From Codonopsis lanceolata (Eukaryota; Streptophyta; Magnoliopsida; Asterales; Campanulaceae): DNA of 64,000 nt. Numbering within the stretch: position 1 is the stretch's first letter; each line of letters begins with the position of its first letter. Shown here piece by piece: positions 1 to 7,646 of this stretch. The stretch is taken from contig CM028377.1 of the NCBI GenBank assembly GCA_013146195.2, positions 103,383,547 through 103,447,546 on the forward strand. The letters run 5' to 3'. The notes under the pieces are model-generated. The model ran no database searches and was not told the origin of the DNA. It worked only from the letters and a program-made list of their open reading frames with translations. Made by a program: the position numbers and the translations under genes.

Positions 1-735
1 GCATGAACTCTGAAAATCTCAACCAGATTTAGACGTTTATTTGAAGAATAGACTTGTGGTTGTCATATGCTTTAAACTAAGATCCTTCTAGGCCTCATGG
101 TGACGATTTGAAGGTGTCACTGGAGGTCCAGGCTTGTTGCCAACCCTCTTGCTGAGGAATTGAAGCAGACAACTGCTGAAGGTGCGTTGCCGGGGATAAA
201 AATTCTGTGTGTGTGTACATGTTACATCCAAGTGGAGCTGTGTGATTGGGTTTGTGTTTGTGGTTGAGGAAGTGAGCTACTTTTGTAATTAATGTGTGTT
301 CAAGTACACGTACCTCTCTTATATTTCGACTGAGGGTATCATAGTCTTAAACAAGTCAAAGTGGTCAAACAAACATATTTCTTAGCAGAAAGAAGTGACA
401 GAATGGGTGGCAACAAGACTGGTGTAACCTGAGGAGTAGGCACTGATGGCCAAAATGGAGGGAGTGGCAACCATATTTACCCTTTAATTTCATTATTTCT
501 TCTTAAATGAAGTTTGTTAACCTGATAACACACCAATTGCTTTCTATTTTATGAATATTTCCGGACATAAGTTAAGAAGAGAACTACTGGCTACCCATTA
601 TATCACAATATCAAAGCGAGAAGCATTTGCTGCTGTGCTTGTTACAATGTGCATTGGCCTTGTACCAATACTCACTTAAAAAAGGAGTAAATATGTTTCC
701 ACGATGTTAATCCTCACATGAAGCTACTTTTTCAG
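1..735. other. no complete gene seen; probable profilin intron 2 or flank
   Basis: No coding exon can be supported here. If the profilin exon that follows belongs to an intact gene, this stretch is its second intron, because the profilin middle exon was looked for and not found and would lie before the window. A short coding-like stretch at about 133-195 reads LVANPLAEELKQTTAEGALP but has a stop just upstream and no recognised family. The sequence at 725-735 is a good polypyrimidine tract and AG acceptor. Confidence 0.4.
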
Positions 736-870
736 GGAAATGGTGGTGTAACCATCAAGAAGACAAACCAAGGTTTGATCATTGGATTGTATGATGAACC
801 TATGACTCATGGTCAATGTAACATGATTGTGGAGACGATGGGCGATTATCTCATTCAACAGGGTGTCTAA
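736..870 (+). CDS. profilin, last exon (partial gene)
   Basis: This exon encodes the C-terminal 44 residues of profilin, the small actin-monomer and poly-proline binding protein of the cytosol. The AG acceptor at 734-735 is followed by GNGGVTIKKTNQGLI, and the tail contains GLYDEPMTHGQCNMIVE and GDYLIQQGV before TAA at 868-870. Plant profilin genes usually have three exons, with the third starting at this glycine-rich turn, so the boundary fits. The frame is open. Two deviations from the usual plant consensus are MTHGQ (normally MTPGQ) and VETMGDYL (normally VERLGDYL). The other two exons are not in the window, so I cannot tell a real gene running in from the left from a stranded fragment. 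Confidence 0.85.
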   Translation, partial: GNGGVTIKKTNQGLIIGLYDEPMTHGQCNMIVETMGDYLIQQGV

Positions 871-1100
871 TGGCTCTGGTAATCTGGTATGCTGGTTATA
901 TTCGTTTGGTCGCCTTCCTTCTCTGGTGCAATCTTTCTCTTTTACATTGCTTCTTTCCCATGAAATCTCTCTTTCTTGTTGGTAGTTTTTTTTTTCACTG
1001 TATAGCAACAAATCAACAAACTATAAAACTCACATACCACTATACCAGTGGCCATACATCTGCGCCCTATCTAAACTAAATCAATACAATCAACAACAAA
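871..1100. other. 3' flank of profilin exon
   Basis: T-rich then A-rich sequence of the kind expected for a plant 3' UTR and downstream flank. No gene is seen. Confidence 0.35.
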
Positions 1101-1720
1101 TCAAACTTCCAGTATTTTTTCATTGATACGGTAGTGTCTGCAAACAAGCCAATAGCCAAAATTCTTCAGGAACAGGGGACCTCCCAGCATCTTTGCCTTA
1201 ACCATATCTTTAATCCTCCACAGAATCCTTGTGCCATCTTTAGTAATGTTCTGAAAAATTCTTGAATTTCTCTCTCCAAATGCAATAGATTGCAATACTT
1301 AGAGAGAGCTTCTTGACATACCCAACCATTCCTTTTCGATTCCAATCTCTACTTGCTTGAGTAATCAGTCTATCCCAGGTAAACACCTTATCCACCTACC
1401 CATTTCTATGACTTATCTCTTCCCAAATCAGCCTAGTGTAGGTACAATTAAAGATTAGATGATCAATGGCTGTTATGATGGTCTAACCCCCTTCTAAACA
1501 ATGTACTTCTAGTACTCGGTCTGTTTAGGCATGCTAACCATTGGATAAAGGCACATTATGGAATATGCCCTCTGTATGAGACACTACTCCACTAGTCAGT
1601 AGCAGCCCTTCTATTTTTCATATACTCCCATGAATTCTTGGTTCTTGGTAGAATACACCCCTTTCTTCTTCAGCAGCCACCAAAGAGAATCTTCCACATT
1701 ACTATTGGGGTTAAAATCAT
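1101..1720 (-). pseudogene. LINE (non-LTR retrotransposon) 3'-terminal remnant, zf-RVT region
   Basis: Read on the minus strand, this holds the C-terminal end of a plant L1-like reverse transcriptase, the zinc-binding zf-RVT region. About 1480-1400 gives LIFNCTYTRLIWEEI, like the family's HLFFxCxYxxxxW block. About 1290-1200 gives FGERNSRIF followed by ILWRIKDMVKAKM, like the WKERNxRIF tail. Around 1690-1640 there is DSLWWLLKKKG, like the usual D-xx-WLL block. Stops and frameshifts separate these blocks, so it is dead. The RT and endonuclease domains are absent, as expected for a 5'-truncated LINE. No poly(A) tail is evident at the 1100 end. Confidence 0.6.
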
Positions 1721-2509
1721 TAGGAGTTTTATTAATCCTTTCTTTTATATCTTCAGAACCAGCATTAATAAGCCATTTCTAGTCATCCCCTTGAATTATG
1801 TCACAAACTTTGATGAGTACTTGTAAACCAAAATTATACATGATCCTTCTTCCAAATCTATTTGATTACTCACTGAGTTTCATTTCTCAATTTAAGGAGC
1901 TTCTTGTCGTCATTCAGTCTTGGAGTTTAAAGCCTGCAGAAGGGTGGAAGTGCTACGATAATCGTGGCTGTGGGAAACTGTGTATTCTTATTCATGGACA
2001 ACTTCTTGTTGTATCTCGATACTACTGTTTTCTTTTACCTGGAAGGTTTGTTCCAACCAAATGTGCTGTGAATTTGCCTTGGATGGCTGAATATTTATAT
2101 TGCATTTGGCATTTTACTAGTGTAATTATGTTGTAATTAGTGCTTGGCATAGATATCAATGGCTTGTGTTTACTTTTCTCGATGCCTCATTGACGTGATC
2201 CAGGGAAAACTTAAATGTCTCAAAAGGTTTTTGGAAAGGGGAATGCTATTTTCACTGTAGTTATTGCTTATTCATTACATCACAAGTTATTTCATTAAAC
2301 AAGTCTATGATTGGACAAAGCTACTCCTTATTAATTACTCGCCTATGTTTAGTTGACTAATAAAGTAATTTTTTAATTACCTTTTAGCATTATGTTTTGG
2401 TTCAAAACATCAATAAACAACATAGTTATTTTTTATTCTCACTTTTATAAACATACTTCAACAATTAAGCTTATGGATAGAGTCATTTTGCATGGTAAAA
2501 GAATAAAAA
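1721..2509. other. AT-rich stretch without a recognised gene
   Basis: An open frame at 1798-2136 (112 codons) has no recognisable domain and ordinary composition. I do not call it a gene. The rest is AT-rich intergenic DNA. Confidence 0.3.
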
Positions 2510-2631
2510 CCATATGTACATTTTTTATCTACCAAACTTGAGAAAATATGTAATCTTTGACTATTGAAATTAAAAGTTAACAATAATTATAAGAAATTGA
2601 TCCTATTGTAAAACCATAGAAGGATATAATA
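2510..2631. repeat. dispersed repeat, copy A, left part
   Basis: This stretch resembles 12140-12240: both share a block reading ACCAAACTT then GAGAAAAT and a GGATATAATA block. Its continuation was displaced to 3913 by the Pack-MULE-like insertion at 2632-3912. Confidence 0.6.
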
Positions 2632-2811
2632 GAAAAATTACAAGCCGGTACATCTTTTAAAACATGTTTTCAAACGAATTCATCTATTTTTGGATATATA
2701 TTTTAAAGGTACAATTTTGAGGCGAAAGTACGTCACTATCCTAAAACCTTAATTTCAATTCAACAATTCACACACATTATACAAATATTAAGTGGAATTT
2801 GATATTTGCAG

Positions 2812-3246
2812 AAGAGGACCCATGAGAGCATCAACAACAGACTCGCTCTTGTCATGAAGAGTGGAAAGTACACTCTTGGCTACATAACCGTCCTTGAATC
2901 TCTCTGTAGTTCCAAAGGTTTTCTATAAACTTTCTCTGTTTGTTTTTCGAGAAAATTTGTAACATTTGATATATCCAATTTCATTTGCTTATTTCATATT
3001 AAAATTAAGTTGACTTTTAGGCAATTTTCCTACCACATATACATTATGCCCTCGGTGTCCAAATTTCAAGAAAATACCCTCACTTTCGGATGGAGGAAGC
3101 GATACTTATGCTATATAATCAGCCAAGTCAAAATTGTTATATAATGTTTTGATTACTGATTGGGCATGACAGGAAAATTGGTGATTATCTCAAACAATTG
3201 TCTGCCACTGAGGAAATCTGAGATTGAATATTATGCAATCCTTGCC
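2812..3246 (+). pseudogene. RPL30: captured ribosomal protein eL30 fragment, two exons and an intron
   Basis: Two pieces of cytosolic 60S ribosomal protein eL30 are recognisable. Exon piece 1, 2812-2917, reads KRTHESINNRLALVMKSGKY and on to about residue 45 of the normal protein. Exon piece 2, 3173-3246, reads KLVIISNNCLPLRKSEIEYY. The intron, 2918-3172, keeps GT and AG ends and joins the pieces in frame at the glycine codon. The first codons and the whole C-terminal third, including GTACGKYFRV, are missing, so it cannot make eL30. Changes at normally conserved positions, for example YITVLESLC where plants have YKTVLKSLR, suggest no purifying selection. Retention of the intron shows capture from genomic DNA rather than from mRNA. 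Confidence 0.8.
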
Positions 3247-3280
3247 TCTCTTTATTTTTCTTTACTTCATATGTTCAGAT

Positions 3281-3420
3281 CTGAATTGTCTCAAGGCTCA
3301 TCATCTCCAACTTTTCCAAATTTGAGCCCTCGGTGCCAAATTGCACTGGGAACAGCAAAAGACTTGTTTTATCTTCACGAGAAGTGTTGGGATGTCGAAA
3401 AATTCACGTTGCACAACTTG
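3281..3420 (+). pseudogene. captured receptor-like kinase catalytic-domain fragment
   Basis: The frame that runs on from the eL30 piece reads RCQIALGTAKDLFYLHEKC. This fits subdomain VIa of plant receptor-like kinases, where IALGxAKGLxYLHExC precedes the catalytic HRD loop. The loop itself is missing, as the sequence runs into the tandem repeat at about 3420. The fragment lies inside the same TIR-bounded element as the eL30 exons, so two unrelated host genes appear fused in one element. The match is short, about 20 residues, so the exact kinase subfamily cannot be named. Confidence 0.5.
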
Positions 3421-3775
3421 ATGCCTGGATTCAACATTTTTGAATTTTTTTGGTCTTGTAAAAAACTATGAAAACAGTCCTGATGTCAAGCATTGACATC
3501 AACATTTTTGATTTTTTTTGACTTGAATAAACTGTGAAAACAGTACTGATGCCAAGTCTTGGCATCAGCATTTATGAATTTTTTTGGGTTTGAATAAACT
3601 GTGAAAATAGTACTGATGCCAAGCCTTGGCATCAGTATTTTTTGGTTTGAATACACTATGAAAACAGTCCTGATACTAAGCCTTGACATCAATATTTTTG
3701 AAATTTTTTGACTTGAATAAACTGTGAAAACAATCCTGATGTCAAGTCTTGGCATCAGCATTTTTTGGTTTTTTT
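3418..3775. repeat. tandem repeat, about 66-bp unit, each with a 21-bp hairpin
   Basis: Five clear copies and one degenerate copy. The hairpins are at 3481-3501, 3547-3567, 3614-3634, 3671-3691 and 3737-3757, with a degenerate one near 3419. Copies 2 and 3 have TGATGCCAAG paired with CTTGGCATCA. The units also share an AT-rich block (TTTTT, then TTGAATAAACTGTGAAAA). Spacing is 66, 67, 57 and 66 bp. The array lies near the right TIR of the Pack-MULE-like element. Confidence 0.85.
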
Positions 3776-3912
3776 AGGCTGGATGAGATTTGTCTTCATT
3801 AATAGTATTTTTGTCATTTGGCAACCAATTAATAGTTATATGAAATGTCCAAAAAATTGATGGACCTAAATGAAAACATGTTTCTAAAATTGTACCTACT
3901 TGAAATTTTCCC

Positions 3913-4129
3913 GATATAATATTGTAAGTTTTAAAACCTTTTGACTACCTATACCATTGATTTAAAATTTTAATTTTTAACTTGATTGAAACCAATAATC
4001 GATTTAATGCCAACCATATTGCAATTATTGAATTGAGTCTTTAAAATAATAATTTTTAAATTAAATTATTTTTTTTTAATTTTGATGATAAAATATCCAA
4101 TATTTTCTAAAATTTGGTATACAAACGCC

Positions 4130-4140
<11 letters not shown>
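3913..4140. repeat. dispersed repeat, copy A, right part
   Basis: This matches 12260-12490 over most of its length (shared blocks AACATTT/AAAATTT, GAAACCAATA, CCATATTGC and TCCAATATTTTCTAAAAT). With 2510-2631 it forms the interrupted counterpart of copy B. Confidence 0.65.

Positions 4141-4172
<32 letters not shown>
4134..4172. repeat. (TA)n microsatellite
   Basis: About 19 uninterrupted TA dinucleotides at the end of repeat copy A. Confidence 0.95.
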
Positions 4173-4173
<1 letters not shown>

Positions 4174-4206
4174 ATAATAGAAAAAACGTAATTTGAAAAT
4201 AAGCCA

Positions 4207-4443
4207 TATTACTCCACTTTAAAAGAAAAGCATTTAAAGGGTATAAGTATGTATAAACATATATTCCCCACTTTTGGGGAAAGAGTCTACTATTTCATTT
4301 GTAAATACTTTACTTAAAAAATGTACTTTTAAAAATGAAGGCATGAATTATCATTTTATTACTAATAGGCTACTAAAATAATTGTTTTCTTAAAATTTTT
4401 TACTTTCAAACGAGGATTCTATATCCAAAACGAAGGGAGTAAT
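4207..4443. mobile_element. possible degenerate Stowaway-like MITE
   Basis: The left edge reads TACTCCACTTTAAAAG and the right edge AACGAAGGGAGTA, resembling TACTCC...GGAGTA ends with a TA duplication. The inner inverted repeat is poor, so this is a weak call. Confidence 0.3.
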
Positions 4444-4610
4444 AGTCTAATTTTTTAAAATAAAGTAGTGAATAAACAAAAATTGTATTGAAAATAGGCT
4501 TTTTTTCAAAATCAATAGTAGGTCATAAAATTATAAGGTGGAAAGTTTTTCAAAAGGTTTTACAAAATGTCTAAAGTTAAAGGAGTCCTAAGAGAGGGTT
4601 TAACGGTGGT

Positions 4611-5602
4611 TTTATTGGGTAGTATGTAGGGATTTAGCTGTACAACATGGTATTTCTTTTAAATCATAAGAGGATCTATGATGATTTGGTTTCTTCCGTC
4701 TCATGCAAAGAGACCTTCTGATTTCCACCAATTCCGGAAAAGTATGCCAAGTTGTCAATTTCCATCCTTTCCAACTGTGTATCTCTCTCCCTTCAGGTGG
4801 GGCCACTTTATTTCTTTTTTTTTTTTTGATTTTTAGTCATTTTGTAATTCAAAAAAATAAATAAAAAAATATATTTAAGAAATACACATTTTTATTTATA
4901 AATAGAGACTTAGTTTGATTCATTTGGACAACAAATATTGAAAATAAAGATGGTCGGATATAAAAGATTATTGAGATTTGTGTCAATGTTTTTTTGTTTG
5001 AGTAGCTTATGAGTATCAAATTGATTTTTATATTTATTTTTAATGAGTTGGGTAGTATATAAAGATCTAATTAGATCCATTATTGTACATGCTCTAAGAC
5101 CAGGTGCTGCGGTGTAGTATATGGGGATAAAGATGAGATTTTGGCAAATAACGGAGGATCACAGTGCAATCAAAATATGATTTCCTCCGCTTCTGTCTCT
5201 TGGGCTGAGACAACAATTTTTGGAATTGCCAGCCCATTTGCCTTTTTCCTTCCTGACGTTTCTATTTCTCTCCGAATGTAGGTCTTTTAATATTTTTTTA
5301 TTTTTCTTTAATTTTTGGTCTTTTTGTAATTCATAAAAAAAATAGTTTTAAGAAGTATACATTTTTATTTATAAACATATACTTGGTTTGACTCATTTGG
5401 ACACCAAATGAATTTTTTCCAATTTTGAAGTTATTGGGGATAAAGATGGTGGAGTATGAAAGATTATTGAGGTTTGTGCCAAACTGTTGTATGAATTTTT
5501 TGTTTGGGTAGCTTATGAGTATCAAATGAATTTTTATATTCATTTGTAATGAGTTGGGTAGTCTTTGAGGATCAAATATGATCTATTGTTGTTCATGCTC
5601 TA
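4611..5602. repeat. tandem duplication of a ~500-bp AT-rich unit
   Basis: Copy 1 (about 4611-5100) and copy 2 (about 5101-5602) align through GTAGTATGTAGGGAT/GTAGTATATGGGGAT, a TTTGTAATTCA block, TTTTTATTTATAAA, AAAGATTATTGAG, GCTTATGAGTATCAAAT and the closing CATGCTCTAAGA. No coding capacity is evident. Copy 2 ends in a palindrome that abuts the next element. Confidence 0.7.
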
Positions 5603-5900
5603 AGAGCATCTCCAATGTATAATATTCTCATATATCTTCTTAGTTGGGTCCTACTGCCACCTACACACTTTTCTCTTCTTATTCTATTTAAGAATATATC
5701 TTCTTATTCCTAAACTTCTTACACATCTTTTTAGCTGAGTCTCACTGTTACCTTATTAACTTTACACTTCAATCTTATTTTTATACTTCTCAAACAAATA
5801 AATTTATTTAACTTTATAAATTAAGACATAAATTAATTTATTAATAATAAACAACTCAAAAATTATATAATTTATAATTTAATTAAGGAATATATAATTT
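5596..5900. mobile_element. MITE-like element, left part only
   Basis: The stretch begins GAGCATCTCCAATGTA, a terminus common in plant MITEs of the hAT and PIF/Harbinger groups, and is AT-rich and non-coding. The opposite terminus is not found beyond the MULE, so it is either truncated or disrupted by that insertion. Confidence 0.4.
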
Positions 5901-6160
5901 TTTGGTCCCTGAACTATACCAATACTATGCATTTGGTCCCTGTACTTTTTTTGTAATGTGTTTGATCCTTAAATTAGGTTTTTGGTAAGAGATTACCCTC
6001 TGATGGGGTTACCGTCAGTTTTGCCGTTACGCTTTTTTTGAAAACCCAAATATACCCTTACGTTTTAGCGAGCTGGGCGTATACAAACCAGACACTGTCT
6101 TTCATTTTCTTCATTTCACCCATTCTATCATCTCACAACACTTCTCACTACACTATCTAA
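5901..6160 (+). repeat. left terminal inverted repeat of the MULE
   Basis: This matches the reverse complement of 11845-12100 over almost its whole length, with blocks ACCAATACTATGC, CAGTTTTGCCGTTAC and AACCCAAATATACCCTT shared. It probably holds the promoter of the GRF gene. A telo-box-like AAACCCTAAA lies at 6159-6168, upstream of its start codon. Confidence 0.85.
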
Positions 6161-6298
6161 ACCCTAAAATCAGAGAAATTTCGCGTAGGGTTGAGTTCTT
6201 TCGATTTTAATTCTTTGTTTAGTTTCGATAACCTAAACTTTCTTCCCTTTCATCTACAAAATTAGTTCAATCGATCTCTGTAATTCGAAAAGGGGGTC

Positions 6299-6801
6299 AT
6301 GACTTCGGCTTCCACATCTACAGGCCAATCACAGGTTAGAGTTGGCATTTCTGTTCCGTTGTGTGATTGCAATATTCCAGCCCCATTGAAAATTTCACGA
6401 ACTGATAGTAATCCCGGAAAGCTCTTCTACGGTTGTGCAAATTACAACGTATGTTCTCAATTTATTACCAATTTTTATGCAAAAATGAATCAATAAATAG
6501 TTTATATGTGGTTATGGTCATTTTGTTTTTGTATATATATATATATATTTTTTTTTTGCAGAAAACATGCAAAGGTTATGACTTTTTTGAATGGCCAAAT
6601 GATACAAGTATGATGTGTGAAAATTGCACTGAAATGAAAGAGAAGTGGACAAAAGCTGAAATGCAATTGCTTAAGCTAAAAGAGAGGAAAATGACACTTA
6701 AAAAGGAAGTGAAGAGGCTTGAAGTAGAACTGGTAAAGAAAGACATGGAAATTGGCATGTTGAAGTCTCAAGTTATAAGCAGTTGGAATGTGAGGAAGTG
6801 A
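6299..6801 (+). CDS. GRF-type zinc-finger and coiled-coil protein carried by the MULE
   Basis: Two exons, 6299-6448 and 6562-6801, joined by an intron with GTATGT and TTGCAG ends, give 129 residues. Residues 22-61 form a GRF zinc finger: CDC, NPGKLFYGC, a further cysteine in KTC, and FFEWPND. GRF fingers bind nucleic acid in other proteins. Residues 65-122 are charged and heptad-like (EKWTKAEMQLLKLKERKMTL and following), predicted coiled coil, which suggests oligomerisation. There is no signal peptide or membrane segment. The ATG lies about 400 bp inside the left TIR, and the gene converges on the transposase gene. Both frames are open, so the gene looks intact although the transposase copy is broken. 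The role in transposition is inferred from position only. Confidence 0.75.
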
Positions 6802-6879
6802 GTTATTGTAATTTTTTTTTGTTTGATTGTATATCACATTTTTGGCTCAAATCATAGTGGTATGTTTATGTTGCCTATA

Positions 6880-7290
6880 AAGAGGTAAACTTTGATCAAA
6901 CCATAGTGGTATGTGTATGGTGGTATGGTATCAGTTGTAAATGTTCTGTTATATTTTGGTTGATGAATTTGAGCAATTGGTTGGCTGTTGAGGTGTTCTG
7001 TAAATGTTTTGTTACATGGTTGTTGAATTTGAGCAATTGGTTGGTTGTTGATGAATTTGAGCAATTGGTTTGTTAGTGTTCTGTAAATGTTTTGTTACAT
7101 GTTCTGTAAATGTTTTGTTACATGGTTGTTGAATTTGAGCAATTGGTTGGTTGTTGATGAATTTGAGCAATTGGTTTGTCAGTGTTCTGTAAATGTTTTG
7201 TTACATGGTTGTTGAATTTGAGCAATTGGTTGGTTGTTGATGAATTTGAGCAATTGGTTTGTTACAGTAAATGTTCTGTTACATCACACC
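6880..7290. repeat. tandem repeats between the two MULE genes (GAGCAATTGG units)
   Basis: The motif GAATTTGAGCAATTGGTT recurs at least eight times, with TGTTCTGTAAATGTTTTGTTACA between copies, forming higher-order units of about 50-90 bp. It lies just after the GRF stop codon, in the shared 3' region. Confidence 0.85.
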
Positions 7291-7364
7291 TATAAAGAGG
7301 TTGATTGGTTGGTTGCTGCAAAGAAATAGGTTTTGTTGCAAATTGGTATGTTGCAAATAAACAT

Positions 7365-7620
7365 ATTCATAACACAAGTCATAACAAAATTTACCCAACA
7401 TGTCCAAAATCATAACACAATTAAGTTACATGCCCAAAAGCACAAGTTTATATGTTCAATTTGCCCAACATGTCCAAAATCATAACACAAATCATAACAC
7501 AATTGAACATGTCCCAACATTTACATTCCCAAATCATAACACAATTCAGAACACAATTTACCCAACATGTCCAAAAGCACAAGTTTACATGTTCAAAGCA
7601 TACATGTTCTATCTTTGTCC
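7365..7620. repeat. short tandem repeats (CATAACACAA / CCCAACATGTCCAAAA)
   Basis: CATAACACAA occurs about six times and ACCCAACATGTCCAAAA-like motifs four times. The array lies just downstream of the transposase stop and mirrors the other array, so both genes end in repetitive DNA. Confidence 0.8.
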
Positions 7621-7646
7621 AAAATTACATATCACTTAACAACCTA

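Larger units (their letters stand above)
2632..3912 (+). mobile_element. Pack-MULE-like non-autonomous Mutator element carrying host gene fragments
   Basis: The element is flanked by a perfect 9-bp direct repeat, GATATAATA, at 2623-2631 and 3913-3921, the duplication length typical of Mutator-like elements. Its ends are inverted repeats of at least 40 bp: the left contains GGTACATCTTTTAAAACATG and the reverse complement of the right contains GGTACAATTTTAGAAACATG, both continuing into TTTTCA. Inside are eL30 exons with an intron and a kinase-like piece. No transposase is present, so movement would need one in trans. The paralogous repeat at 12140-12490 holds an unoccupied copy of the same site, which supports the boundaries. 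Capture of host exons is the definition of a Pack-MULE. Confidence 0.8.

Noticed and set aside
724..1079. Open frames on both strands over the profilin exon
   Set aside because: They are read against or across the real exon, whose frame is fixed by the profilin match and by the splice acceptor.
1798..2136. Plant gene in the 112-codon frame
   Set aside because: No recognisable domain, no splice context and no supporting composition.
3418..3775. CRISPR-like repeat array
   Set aside because: Spacing is regular and units contain palindromes, but spacers are not distinct, the whole unit repeats, and the genome is eukaryotic.
6576..6758. Minus-strand frame over the GRF gene
   Set aside because: It mirrors the coiled-coil codons of the plus-strand gene and has no domain.
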